Assembly: GCF_000635915.2 (NCBI RefSeq)
Contig: NZ_CP015614.1
Coordinates: forward strand, 975,501 to 1,039,500
From: Brevundimonas naejangsanensis
GTDB taxonomy: Bacteria; Pseudomonadota; Alphaproteobacteria; Caulobacterales; Caulobacteraceae
Reading direction: 5' to 3'
DNA length: 64,000 nucleotides
The notes below the pieces were generated by a model. It ran no database searches, had not been told where the DNA came from, and saw only the letters and a list, made by a program, of their open reading frames with translations. Below, piece by piece: positions 25,727-34,536 of the stretch (positions are counted from its first letter, which is position 1; each line of letters starts with the position of its first letter). Position numbers and translations under genes: made by a program.

Positions 25727-26203
25727 TTAGTCCTTGGCGCCGGGGACCTTGGCCTTCAGCACGTCCTTGAGGCTGTCCAGCACCTGGGCGCGGGCGTCGT
25801 CGGCCTCGCTCGGCAGCGTCAGCAGAAGGCGCAACGCCTGGGCGTGGACAGTAACGATGCGCCAGTCGAACGCCTGATCTTCCGGCGCCGCGTCGATCAG
25901 ATCGCACAGATTGGCGGCTGCGGTGCAGATGTCCTTCATCTCGAACGGCCCGGCCGCATCGATCACGGCGCTGGAGCGGGCATAGGCCTGATCCAACGCG
26001 GCGGAGGCTTCGTCGGGACTGGAGGGAGGCTTCATCCCCGCCAAAGCGGACACCTGTTCCTCGATGACCTCCCGGCTGCGGGTCTCATATTCCGCCAGGT
26101 TGGCGCGCGCCTGCTTCAGCGCGGTTCCGACGCTGACGCCGCCGGGCTGGTCGATCAGGGTCGACAGGCGCGAGCGACGACGATTGTGCGTGATGACGGT
26201 CAT
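25727..26203 (-). CDS. CheE-like chemotaxis-associated protein (tentative)
   Basis: A 158-residue, mostly helical cytoplasmic protein with no catalytic motif visible. It has repeated alanine-rich helices (SAALDQAYARSSAVIDAAG, DICTAAANLCDLID) and a conserved FDWRIVTVHAQALRLLLTLP. This resembles the small CheE-type proteins of Caulobacterales. It overlaps the start of the response regulator upstream by 4 bp, so the two are made together; I infer it modulates that regulator. It is convergent with the ABC transporter, 6 bp apart. Confidence 0.6.
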   Translation of the reverse strand: MTVITHNRRRSRLSTLIDQPGGVSVGTALKQARANLAEYETRSREVIEEQVSALAGMKPPSSPDEASAALDQAYARSSAVIDAAGPFEMKDICTAAANLCDLIDAAPEDQAFDWRIVTVHAQALRLLLTLPSEADDARAQVLDSLKDVLKAKVPGAKD

Positions 26204-26775
26204 AGATTGATCGAGCCTCTTCGCTGGGCCTCGAATTCCGCCTTGCGGATCTCCTCGGAACGACGCTCGGGACCGGGCCAGGGTTCCTCCCTGAAGCGAC
26301 GGTCCGGGCCGAAATAGTCGCCGACCCCCAGGAAGGGGCGATTATCCTTCGCCACCCAGACGATGCGTTCCAGCAGCACTCCGGCGCTGAACGGCTTGGT
26401 GATCAGGAAGTTGGCCCCGCAGTCGCGCGCCTCAGACACCTTGGAGCGGCGGACGTGGGCGGCGGTCATGATGACGGGCGCATAGGCGTTCGGTTCCAGC
26501 CCCGAGCGACGCAGCCAACGCACGAACTCATAGCCGCTCATGCCCGGCATTTCGCAGTCCACCAGGATCAGATCGACCGGGTGGGTCTGCAGGACCTTGA
26601 TGGCTTCCGCCGCTTGGGCGCACGCATGGCGGACCTTGATGCCGAACCCTAGCAGAGCCTGAGTCGTCAGCTCCATCGCGAAGGGGGAGTCGTCGATGAC
26701 CATGGTCATCGCCCCATCGAAGTTGAAGACCGCACTTTCGCGCAGGGTTTCGCCGACCCCGTTCATGCTGCGCAT
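26200..26775 (-). CDS. Receiver-domain response regulator with conserved C-terminal tail
   Basis: A 191-residue protein. The receiver domain spans residues 20-150: acidic pair in MVIDDSPFAMEL, phospho-Asp in ILVDCEMPGMSGYEFV, conserved Thr in PVIMTAAHVRRS and Lys in FLITKPFSAGVLL. There is no output domain; instead a tail of about 40 residues carries VGDYFGPDRRFREEPWPGPE, a motif I recognise from other alphaproteobacterial receiver proteins. It may act by protein contact, as CheY-like proteins do. It is coupled to the CheE-like gene. Confidence 0.85.
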   Translation of the reverse strand: MRSMNGVGETLRESAVFNFDGAMTMVIDDSPFAMELTTQALLGFGIKVRHACAQAAEAIKVLQTHPVDLILVDCEMPGMSGYEFVRWLRRSGLEPNAYAPVIMTAAHVRRSKVSEARDCGANFLITKPFSAGVLLERIVWVAKDNRPFLGVGDYFGPDRRFREEPWPGPERRSEEIRKAEFEAQRRGSINL

Positions 26776-26870
26776 GAGAGCCTCGAATCACGCATTACGG
26801 AACCTTGGACGAATCGCATCGGCGCAGCTTCGACGCCGACGAGCCGCCTTGCAACGGCTCGCGCGTCCGA

Positions 26871-27821
26871 TCAGCCCAGACGGCCGATGGCGTAGAAACG
26901 GTCGGCGCGCTGCTTCTTCAACTGCTCGGCCGACAGGCCGGACATGGCCTTGAGTTCTTCTTCCAGCACCTGGCCAACGTTCTGGATCGCCTTTTCGCGG
27001 TCGGCGTGGGCGCCGCCCAGCGGCTCGGGGATCACGCGGTCGACGATCTTCAGCTCGATCAGGTCCGGCGCCGTGATCTTCATGGCATTGGCCGCGTCCT
27101 TGGCCCGCGAGCCGTCGCGCCACAGGATGCCCGCCGCGCCTTCCGGCGAGATGACTGAATAGATGGAGTGTTCCAGCATCAGCACGCGGCTAGCGGCGGC
27201 GATGGCGATGGCGCCGCCCGAACCGCCTTCGCCCGTCACCGTGGCGATGGAGGGCACGCACAGCGTCAGGCCGCGCTCGGTCGAACGGGCGATGGCCTCA
27301 GCCTGGCCGCGCTCCTCGGCGCCAAGGCCCGGATAGGCGCCGGCGGTGTCGACGAAGGTCAGGACGGGCAGGCCGAACTGCTCGGCCATGTCCATCAGGC
27401 GCACGGCCTTGCGATAGCCCTCGGGGCGGGCCATGCCGAAGTTGTGGATGATGCGGGTCTGGGTGTCGTGGCCCTTTTCATGGCCCATGATCACGACCGG
27501 CTGGCCGCGGAAACGGGCCAGACCGCCCAGGATCGCCTGGTCGTCGCCGAACTGACGATCGCCGTGCAGTTCCACGAAGTCGGTGAACAGGCCGTCGACG
27601 TAGTCGATGAAGTGGGGACGTTGCGGGTGGCGCGCGACCTGGGTGCGCATCCACGGGTCAAGGTTGGCGTAGGCCTTCGTGCGCATGGCGTCTGCCTTTT
27701 TGCGCAGGGCGGCGATCTCGGTCTCGAAGGATCCGCTGGTCGGCGCCAGCAGCGACAACTCGGCGATCTTGGCGTCCAGTTCGGCGATCGGCTTTTCGAA
27801 TTCGAGATAGTGCGTGGCCAT
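26871..27821 (-). CDS. accA: Acetyl-CoA carboxylase carboxyltransferase alpha subunit
   Basis: A 316-residue subunit that, with AccD, transfers carboxyl from biotin to acetyl-CoA, the first step of fatty acid synthesis. Typical segments: FEKPIAELDAKIAELSLL at the N-terminus, DGLFTDFVELHGDRQFGDD, GHEKGHDTQTRIIHNFGMAR, FVDTAGAYPGLGAEERGQ and GEGGSGGAIAIAAASRVLML. Normal length. It stands alone, with a ribosome site (GAGGAGG on the plus copy, read in reverse as CCTCCTC) not evident on its own strand, so initiation strength is unclear. Confidence 0.95.
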   Translation of the reverse strand: MATHYLEFEKPIAELDAKIAELSLLAPTSGSFETEIAALRKKADAMRTKAYANLDPWMRTQVARHPQRPHFIDYVDGLFTDFVELHGDRQFGDDQAILGGLARFRGQPVVIMGHEKGHDTQTRIIHNFGMARPEGYRKAVRLMDMAEQFGLPVLTFVDTAGAYPGLGAEERGQAEAIARSTERGLTLCVPSIATVTGEGGSGGAIAIAAASRVLMLEHSIYSVISPEGAAGILWRDGSRAKDAANAMKITAPDLIELKIVDRVIPEPLGGAHADREKAIQNVGQVLEEELKAMSGLSAEQLKKQRADRFYAIGRLG

Positions 27822-27906
27822 TGGGCGTCCGTGAGGAGGAAGCGCGCATTGCGCTACGGAAGGCGGCGGAACCTAGAGCGCCGAACGCTTCGGAGCAAGC
27901 GCGGGT

Positions 27907-28101
27907 TCAGAAGGCTTTGGGAAGACCCGCCTGTTTCAGGACGCTGTTTGCCGTGTGTCGGCTCTTGGAGCGAGGCACGATCACGGCGTGGCCGATATCG
28001 GGATGTCGCCATTTCTCGTGGCTGCCCTTGGCGCTATCCATTCGTCGCCAGCCCGCGGCGTAAAGCATAGCTGCGAGTTCGGGATAGAAGTCCTTGGCCA
28101 T
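27907..28101 (-). CDS. hicA: HicA-like mRNA interferase toxin
   Basis: A 64-residue double-stranded-RNA-binding-fold toxin. The catalytic histidine lies in AKGSHEKWRHPDIGHAVIVP (His28), and the basic end KSRHTANSVLKQAGL completes the fold. HicA cleaves mRNA. The antitoxin gene is upstream, separated by 51 bp. The pair sits between accA and xerD. Confidence 0.88.
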   Translation of the reverse strand: MAKDFYPELAAMLYAAGWRRMDSAKGSHEKWRHPDIGHAVIVPRSKSRHTANSVLKQAGLPKAF

Positions 28102-28152
28102 GCAGTCAGATCATCGCATCGAGCGCGATCAGACAACGCACGGTTGGCGCGA

Positions 28153-28377
28153 TCAAGCCGCCAGCACCTCAAAGCCGCCTGACGCCTCAAAACGGATGGG
28201 TACGGGGCCGTGGATGTCGAGGTTTTCAGCCAGGAGCTCCGAGGCGAACTGGCGGGCCAGGCTTTCGAACTCGGCCAGAGTCGCGGTTTCGATGACAAGG
28301 CCCGGAATGTCGGATTCGCTGCACCAGACCTCGACTTCGGGGTCCCAGATCGCCTTGACGTAGAAGGTGCGCGCCAT
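28153..28377 (-). CDS. DUF1902 antitoxin (HicB-like partner of HicA)
   Basis: A 74-residue beta-rich protein. I chose ATG 28377 because the longer frame upstream only shadows xerD. YVKAIWDPEVEVWCSESDIP followed by GLVIETATLAEFE matches DUF1902, a partial RNase-H-like fold found as partner of HicA toxins. It lacks the DNA-binding tail of classical HicB, so autoregulation may need another factor. Antitoxin first, toxin second, is the order expected for neutralisation before toxin build-up. Confidence 0.85.
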   Translation of the reverse strand: MARTFYVKAIWDPEVEVWCSESDIPGLVIETATLAEFESLARQFASELLAENLDIHGPVPIRFEASGGFEVLAA

Positions 28378-28394
28378 GCCGGGAGTATGGGCGC

Positions 28395-29294
<900 letters not shown>

Positions 29295-29361
29295 GCCGTG
29301 TCAGGTCGTCTCTTCTGAGGTGTGGAGCCGGGCGGCGTCTCGTGTAGAGGGTATAGGAGCC

Positions 29362-29931
29362 ATGCCTTCCGACGCCTCGCCTGATTCCTTCCCGCTGTCT
29401 TCTGTCCGCACCATAGCCCTGGTGGGGCTGATGGGCGTCGGGAAATCGACCGTGGGGCGACGGCTGGCCCAAAGGCTGGGCCTACCGTTCGCCGATGGGG
29501 ATCAGGTGATCGAGGAAGCGGCGGGCATGACCGTCAGCGAGATCTTCGCCTCGCGCGGCGAGGCCGAGTTCCGGGCGGGCGAGGCGCGGGTGATGCGCCG
29601 CCTGCTGGAAGGGCCGCCGATCGTGCTGGCCACCGGGGGCGGCGCAGTGCTCAACCCCGATACGCGCGCCTTGATGAAGCAACACGCTGTCAGCGTCTGG
29701 ATGCGGGCCGATCTGAAGGTGATCGCCGAACGTGTAGGCCGGCGCGATACGCGGCCCCTGCTGCGGGGGCGCGACCCGCTGGTGGCGCTGAACGAGTTGG
29801 CGCGGGCGCGCTACCCCATCTACGCACAGGCCGATGTAACCGTCGATGTGGGCGGCGGCTCGCACGGTCAGGCCGTGGACGCCATTCTGAAACAGTTGCG
29901 CCGGTTCGGGCGGCAGGAGACCAAGCGATGA
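29362..29931 (+). CDS. aroK: Shikimate kinase
   Basis: A 189-residue enzyme that phosphorylates shikimate in aromatic amino acid synthesis. ATG 29362 follows a TAGGAGC ribosome site; earlier starts have none. The P-loop is [18 protein letters not shown], shikimate contacts are [10 protein letters not shown] and [13 protein letters not shown], and [12 protein letters not shown] is the second conserved loop. It overlaps aroB by 4 bp (ATGA). aroK-aroB is a classical pair. Confidence 0.95.
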   Translation: MPSDASPDSFPLSSVRTIALVGLMGVGKSTVGRRLAQRLGLPFADGDQVIEEAAGMTVSEIFASRGEAEFRAGEARVMRRLLEGPPIVLATGGGAVLNPDTRALMKQHAVSVWMRADLKVIAERVGRRDTRPLLRGRDPLVALNELARARYPIYAQADVTVDVGGGSHGQAVDAILKQLRRFGRQETKR

Positions 29932-31040
29932 CGACGACGATCCCGGTCGCGGGCGGCGCCTTCGCCCCCTATGAGGTCGTGGTCGGGCGTGGCTTGCTGA
30001 AGGCGGCGGGGGCCGAGGTCGCCGCCCTGAAGCCGTCGCGGGCCTTCATCGTCAGCGACGAGACGGTGGCGGCCATTCACGGCGAGACGGTGCGCGCCTC
30101 CCTGGCGGCGGCGGGTCTGGAGACCGGGCTGGCGACCGTCCCGGCTGGCGAGGCCTCCAAGTCGTTTGAACAGCTTGAGGCTGTTCTCGATCGCCTGCTG
30201 GCCGAGGGGCTGGACCGCAAGAGCATGGTCGTCGCCCTGGGCGGCGGCGTGGTGGGCGACCTGGCCGGCCTGGCGGCCGCCCTGTTCATGCGCGGCATTG
30301 ATTTCGTGCAAATTCCAACCACCCTGCTGGCTCAGGTGGATTCCTCGGTCGGCGGCAAGACGGCGATCGATACGCCGCGCGGTAAAAACTTGATCGGCGC
30401 CTTTCACCAACCGCGCCGGGTGCTGGCGGACATCGAGGCGCTGGCCACCTTGCCTGTACGTCAGGTGCGCTCAGGCTGGGCCGAGGTGCTGAAGCACGGC
30501 CTGATCTGCGACGCGGCCTTTTTCGACTGGCTTGGCGGGGAGGGCGCGGCCGGCGCAAGCGGCGACCCGGATGCGCTGGAGAGGGCGGTGATCCGCTCGG
30601 TCGAGATCAAGGCCCAGATCGTCGGCGAGGACGAGAAGGAGGCGGGCCGCCGCGCCCTGCTGAACCTGGGCCACACCTTCGGCCACGCGCTGGAGGCCGA
30701 GCTGGCTTTCGCAGACACCCTGACCCACGGCGAGGCGGTGGCGTTGGGTTGCGCCTTGGCCTTCCGCTATTCGGCGCAGCAGGGTCTGTGCCCGGCCGCC
30801 GAGGCCGACCGCGCAGAGGCGGGCATCCGCGCGGCGGGCCTGCCGACGCGGCTGTCGGATGTGGATCATCGCTTCGCCGCCGACGCCTTGATCGCGCGCA
30901 TGGCGGGGGACAAGAAGGCCGAGGGCGGGCGTCTGACGCTGATCCTGGCGCGGGGCGTGGGCGAGGCTTTCACCGATAAGGACGTCGATGCCGAGGCGGT
31001 GCGCGCCTTCCTGATCGGAGAGGGCGCGGCGGAGGCCTAG
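29928..31040 (+). CDS. aroB: 3-Dehydroquinate synthase
   Basis: A 370-residue NAD- and metal-dependent enzyme that makes 3-dehydroquinate from DAHP, step two of the shikimate pathway. Motifs: [56 protein letters not shown], and the metal ligands in [14 protein letters not shown] and [11 protein letters not shown]. It is coupled to aroK. The stop (CTAG) is shared, in opposite directions, with the convergent lipoprotein gene. Confidence 0.96.
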   Translation: MTTTIPVAGGAFAPYEVVVGRGLLKAAGAEVAALKPSRAFIVSDETVAAIHGETVRASLAAAGLETGLATVPAGEASKSFEQLEAVLDRLLAEGLDRKSMVVALGGGVVGDLAGLAAALFMRGIDFVQIPTTLLAQVDSSVGGKTAIDTPRGKNLIGAFHQPRRVLADIEALATLPVRQVRSGWAEVLKHGLICDAAFFDWLGGEGAAGASGDPDALERAVIRSVEIKAQIVGEDEKEAGRRALLNLGHTFGHALEAELAFADTLTHGEAVALGCALAFRYSAQQGLCPAAEADRAEAGIRAAGLPTRLSDVDHRFAADALIARMAGDKKAEGGRLTLILARGVGEAFTDKDVDAEAVRAFLIGEGAAEA

Positions 31041-31453
31041 TCGACCGCCCGGCACTCCGTCGGTTCGCGATTGGCGGCGCTCCATGTCGCCATGACGCCC
31101 TTGCCGCGCAGTTCATAACCCGAGGCGCGATACCAGATGCCGTCAGCGGCGCGCTCCTGATACAGATCGACCGCTTCGCCGTTGGAGTTGCGCACGGTCG
31201 CCATCTGGCGCGGGTTGTCGAAATCGACCGACAGCCGCTCGGAGTTGTTGCAGAGGTAAACCGCGTGAATGACGCGGTTCAGAGCGCGGTCCTGAAGTTC
31301 TGCGCCGGTGCGTCGGCGGGCGGTCTGGGCGTCGATGGCGCGCTGGCGCACCGCGTCGCCGTCGGTCGGCGCCTCGCGCGGCTCCTGCCCACAGGCCGAC
31401 AACAGAACGAGGGCGGAAACGGCGACGGTCGGCCATAGGGTGCGGGTCGGCAA
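31037..31453 (-). CDS. MliC-family lipoprotein (lysozyme inhibitor fold)
   Basis: A 138-residue lipoprotein. It starts at TTG 31453 behind a GAGAGG site and has lipobox LSAC (Cys near residue 21). The second half matches the MliC/PliC lysozyme-inhibitor fold: [42 protein letters not shown] and the closing cysteine in ECRAVD, so one disulfide is expected. It may protect the cell wall from host lysozyme. The 5' end lies 31 bp from the stop of tadA, same strand. Confidence 0.75.
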   Translation of the reverse strand: MPTRTLWPTVAVSALVLLSACGQEPREAPTDGDAVRQRAIDAQTARRRTGAELQDRALNRVIHAVYLCNNSERLSVDFDNPRQMATVRNSNGEAVDLYQERAADGIWYRASGYELRGKGVMATWSAANREPTECRAVD

Positions 31454-31484
31454 TGGAGGCCCTCTCAAGGTCAAGCTTGGAGCT

Positions 31485-31979
31485 TCAACGCCCGGTGTCG
31501 CCCGGCGTTCCTGCCCGGGGTTTCCGCCGGGAGCGGAAGAAGCCGCGAAGCATCTCGGCGGCCGCGCCGGCCAGGACGCCGCCTTCGGTCGAGGGCCGCC
31601 AGTGACAGGTCGGCTGGTCGAAGAACCGCCCGCCGTGCAGCACGGCGCCGCCCTTGGGATCGTCGGCTCCCCAGACCACCCGGCCGATGCGGGCGTGGCT
31701 GATGGCGCCCGCGCACATGGCGCACGGCTCCAGGGTGACATAGAGGGTTAGGTCCGTAAGGCGATAATTCTGCAACGTCGCCGCTGCATCGCGCAGCGCG
31801 ATGATCTCGGCATGAGCGGTCGGATCATGGGCCGTGATGGGCCCGTTTTGCCCGCGCCCAAGCACTTCGCCGGTGTTTTCGTCCACGATCACGGCCCCGA
31901 CCGGCACCTCGCCAGCCTCAGCCGCCGCTTGCGCCAGATCGAGCGCCATGCTCATGAACCGCTCATCATGGATCGCCAT
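31485..31979 (-). CDS. tadA: tRNA-specific adenosine deaminase
   Basis: A 164-residue zinc deaminase that converts A34 to inosine in tRNA-Arg(ACG). Zinc and catalytic residues are in TAHAEIIALRDAAATLQNY (His, Glu) and YVTLEPCAMCAGAISHARIG (two Cys). ATG 31979 gives the conserved N-terminal helix (DERFMSMALDLAQAAAEAGE). Its start overlaps by 12 bp the start of the divergent pseudouridine synthase, so the two promoters must lie inside each other's coding sequence. The very long upstream frame is a shadow. Confidence 0.94.
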   Translation of the reverse strand: MAIHDERFMSMALDLAQAAAEAGEVPVGAVIVDENTGEVLGRGQNGPITAHDPTAHAEIIALRDAAATLQNYRLTDLTLYVTLEPCAMCAGAISHARIGRVVWGADDPKGGAVLHGGRFFDQPTCHWRPSTEGGVLAGAAAEMLRGFFRSRRKPRAGTPGDTGR

Positions 31980-33509
31980 CCCAAAGACAACGACAAGAAG
32001 CCCCGCTCCCGTCAAGACGACGGTGCGCGCGGTCCCCGTAATTTCGCCGACAAGGGCCCGCGAAAGCCCTTCGACAAGGACGGCAAGCCGGGCGGGAAGC
32101 CCCGCGACCGCGCCGAGGGCCGTTCGGGGGGCAAGCCTGGAGCGGAAGCCAAGGCGCCCGAGCGCACCGAGCGAATCGCCAAGGTCATGGCCCGCGCCGG
32201 CATCGCCTCGCGCCGCGAGGTCGAACGGCTGATCGGTCTGGGCAAGGTGGCGGTGAACGGCCGCATCCTGGACACGCCCGCCGTGCTGGTGAAGCGCGAC
32301 GACAAGATCACCGTCGACGGCAAACCGATCGGCGCCGCGCAAGCGACGCGCGTCTGGCGCTATCACAAGCCTGCGGGGCTGATCACCAGCCACAACGACC
32401 CGGCGGGCCGGCCCAATGTGTTCGACGCCCTGCCCAGCGGCCTGCCGCGCGTGATTTCGGTCGGTCGCCTCGATCTGGCGACCGAGGGTCTGCTGCTGCT
32501 GACCAACGACGGCGAACTGAGCCGGGCGCTGGAACTGCCGGATACCGCCCTGGTGCGTCAGTACCGCGCCCGTGCGCGCGGCCGCATCACCCAGGAGCAA
32601 CTGGACAAGCTGAAGGACGGCGTGGTCGTCGACGGGATCCGCTATGGTCCGGTCGAGGCCACCATCGACAAGGCCAAGGAGAAGGCGGACGGCGAGAAGT
32701 CCTCGGCCAATCTGTGGCTCAGCGTCCAGATCACCGAGGGCAAGAACCGGGAGGTCCGCAAGGTGCTGGAGAGCGTCGGCCTGACGGTCAACCGCCTGAT
32801 CCGCCTGGCCTACGGTCCGTTCCAGCTCGGCACCCTGCCGGTCGGCGCGGTCGAAGAAGTCGGGCCGCGCGTGATCCGCGAGATGCTGGCCGAGCATATC
32901 CGCCCCGAGAACCTGCCGACCGGCAACACGGTCGAAACGCCCGCGCCTACGCCCGGCCGCCGCACCGGCACGCCGATCGTGCGCGGCAAGTCCGGCTCGG
33001 CCATGTCCGACCCGTCGCGCAAGCCCAGCCGCGTGCGCGCCGCTGAAACGGCGGCCGAAGAGGGCGCCGAGTTCGGCAAACCCGCCAAGAAGGACGGCTG
33101 GGCCAAGGCCAAGCCGAAGTTCGAGCATTCCAAGAGCTTCAAGCCGCGCGCCCGTCCGGGCGAGGGTGAAGGCGCTGGGAACGACGACCGCCCGCGCCGC
33201 CCGTTCAAGCCGCGCGAACCGCGCGCCGACCAGTTCATCGACGACCGTCGCGGTCCGCCCAAGGGCGGCCGCCCGGGCGGCAAGCCCGGCGATAAGCCTT
33301 TCGGCCGTCCGAGCGGCGCCGGCGGGCGTTCCGACGCGCGTCCTAACGACCGCTTTGGCGAGCGGTCGGGCGACCGGCCCGGCGGGCCTCGCGGCGAGGG
33401 CAGGCCGTTCGGGAGTAAGCCGTTCGGGGCCAAGCCCTCTGGCGGCAGGCCTTTCGGCGGCAAGCCTTCGGGCGGCGGCGGTCGCGGCGGCCCGCGCGGG
33501 CGCGGCTGA
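31968..33509 (+). CDS. rluB: 23S rRNA pseudouridine synthase (RluB type) with long basic tail
   Basis: A 513-residue enzyme. After a charged N-terminal arm (residues 1-65) comes an S4 RNA-binding domain (IAKVMARAGIASRREVERLI) and a pseudouridine synthase domain with the catalytic Asp in SVGRLDLATEGLLLLTNDGE. Residues about 330-513 are a disordered, Lys/Arg/Gly/Pro-rich extension ending in repeated FG-K-P units (PFGSKPFGAKPSGGRPFG). Such tails occur in alphaproteobacterial RluB and may aid ribosome binding. I chose ATG 31968; earlier frames shadow tadA. Confidence 0.9.
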   Translation: MDRHPKDNDKKPRSRQDDGARGPRNFADKGPRKPFDKDGKPGGKPRDRAEGRSGGKPGAEAKAPERTERIAKVMARAGIASRREVERLIGLGKVAVNGRILDTPAVLVKRDDKITVDGKPIGAAQATRVWRYHKPAGLITSHNDPAGRPNVFDALPSGLPRVISVGRLDLATEGLLLLTNDGELSRALELPDTALVRQYRARARGRITQEQLDKLKDGVVVDGIRYGPVEATIDKAKEKADGEKSSANLWLSVQITEGKNREVRKVLESVGLTVNRLIRLAYGPFQLGTLPVGAVEEVGPRVIREMLAEHIRPENLPTGNTVETPAPTPGRRTGTPIVRGKSGSAMSDPSRKPSRVRAAETAAEEGAEFGKPAKKDGWAKAKPKFEHSKSFKPRARPGEGEGAGNDDRPRRPFKPREPRADQFIDDRRGPPKGGRPGGKPGDKPFGRPSGAGGRSDARPNDRFGERSGDRPGGPRGEGRPFGSKPFGAKPSGGRPFGGKPSGGGGRGGPRGRG

Positions 33510-33512
33510 TCC

Positions 33513-34088
33513 ATGCGCATCGTAGCTGGCAGCCTGAAAGGGCGCGCCATCGTCACGCCCGAGGGGCAGAACACGCGTCCGACCTCGGATCGGGCGCGTC
33601 AGGCGATCTTCAACGTGCTGGAGCACGCCCCGTGGGCCGAGGGGCTGCATGAGGCGCGGGTGATCGACCTGTACGCCGGATCGGGCGCGCTGGGGTTCGA
33701 AGCCCTGTCGCGCGGGGCGGCCTTCTGCCTGTTCGTGGACACGGACGACGGCGCGCGCGGCGCGATCCGCGAGAACATGGACGCCTATGGGCTGTTCGGG
33801 CGGTGCCGGGTGCATCGACGCAGCGCGACCGACCTGGGACCGCGCCCCGGTTCGGCGGGCGAGGCCTTCACCCTGGCCTTTCTGGACCCGCCCTACGCCA
33901 AGGGGCTGGGGGAACAGACGCTGGCGCGGTTGCTGGAGGGCGGCTGGCTGGCGCCGGGCGCCATCGTGGTGTTCGAGCGCGGCTCGGACGAGCCCGACAT
34001 CGATACGCCTGGCTATGAGCGGTTGGACGCGCGCGACTACGGCGCCGCGCGCGTCCTGTTCCTCAGGGCGTCAGAAGCTTCGGCCTGA
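33513..34088 (+). CDS. rsmD: 16S rRNA m2G966 methyltransferase
   Basis: A 191-residue SAM-dependent methyltransferase. MRIVAGSLKGR at the start, RPTSDRARQAIFNVL, the SAM loop DLYAGSGALGFEALSRGA and the catalytic DPPYAKGLGEQTL are diagnostic. It starts 3 bp after the pseudouridine synthase stop, so two rRNA modification enzymes are co-transcribed. Its last 18 bp overlap the end of the convergent YjhX-like gene. Confidence 0.95.
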   Translation: MRIVAGSLKGRAIVTPEGQNTRPTSDRARQAIFNVLEHAPWAEGLHEARVIDLYAGSGALGFEALSRGAAFCLFVDTDDGARGAIRENMDAYGLFGRCRVHRRSATDLGPRPGSAGEAFTLAFLDPPYAKGLGEQTLARLLEGGWLAPGAIVVFERGSDEPDIDTPGYERLDARDYGAARVLFLRASEASA

Positions 34089-34346
34089 AGTCCGGTTGTC
34101 GGCCCGACTGCGCAGGCGGCTGAGGCCCTCGCGGTTGACGACATAGGGGCCGCCGTTGCGGGACTTGATGACGCCCTTGCGCTTCAGGCTGCGCCATTGA
34201 TCCAGGTTGCAGCCGTCCAGCACCCAGCCTTCGCGGGTGAAGCAGCGCGCGGCCAGGATGCGGCCCTGTTCGTCGCGTTCCAGCAGGATGCGACCGCCCT
34301 GGGCCAGGGCGTGGAGCGTGCGTTGCTCCGCACGTGACAGGTTCAT
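34071..34346 (-). CDS. YjhX-family protein (UPF0386)
   Basis: A 91-residue protein with ATG 34346. MNLSRAEQRTLHALAQGG, CFTREGWVLDGCNL and SRNGGPYVVNREGL closely follow the E. coli YjhX pattern. YjhX has been reported as a toxin paired with the acetyltransferase YjhQ. No YjhQ-like gene is next to it, so in this genome it may have a housekeeping or orphan role. It is convergent with rsmD and overlaps it by 18 bp. Confidence 0.88.
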   Translation of the reverse strand: MNLSRAEQRTLHALAQGGRILLERDEQGRILAARCFTREGWVLDGCNLDQWRSLKRKGVIKSRNGGPYVVNREGLSRLRSRADNRTSGRSF

Positions 34347-34536
34347 GGGATTGAGATTTCCAAGGCACGAGAAAACACGCGCCCGGCGCAACGAGGCGCG
34401 GGGCGGGCTGAGGAGGCCTCTGGACGATCAGCGTCCGGGCCTATGCCGTGGCTACAATCTCAAACATGGTGCGATCCCATTGGGGGACGGGTCGGACTTC
34501 TAGCGCGCGGAGGCGGCGACGGCTAGGCTTGGCCGC

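Noticed and set aside
31454..31484. A promoter between tadA and the MliC-type lipoprotein gene
   Set aside because: Only 31 bp separate the two genes on the same strand and no -35/-10 pair is visible.
31980..33815. Extension of the tadA frame far upstream (776 codons in all)
   Set aside because: The upstream part is antisense to the pseudouridine synthase and rsmD and has no protein motif. TadA length and N-terminal motif fit ATG 31979.
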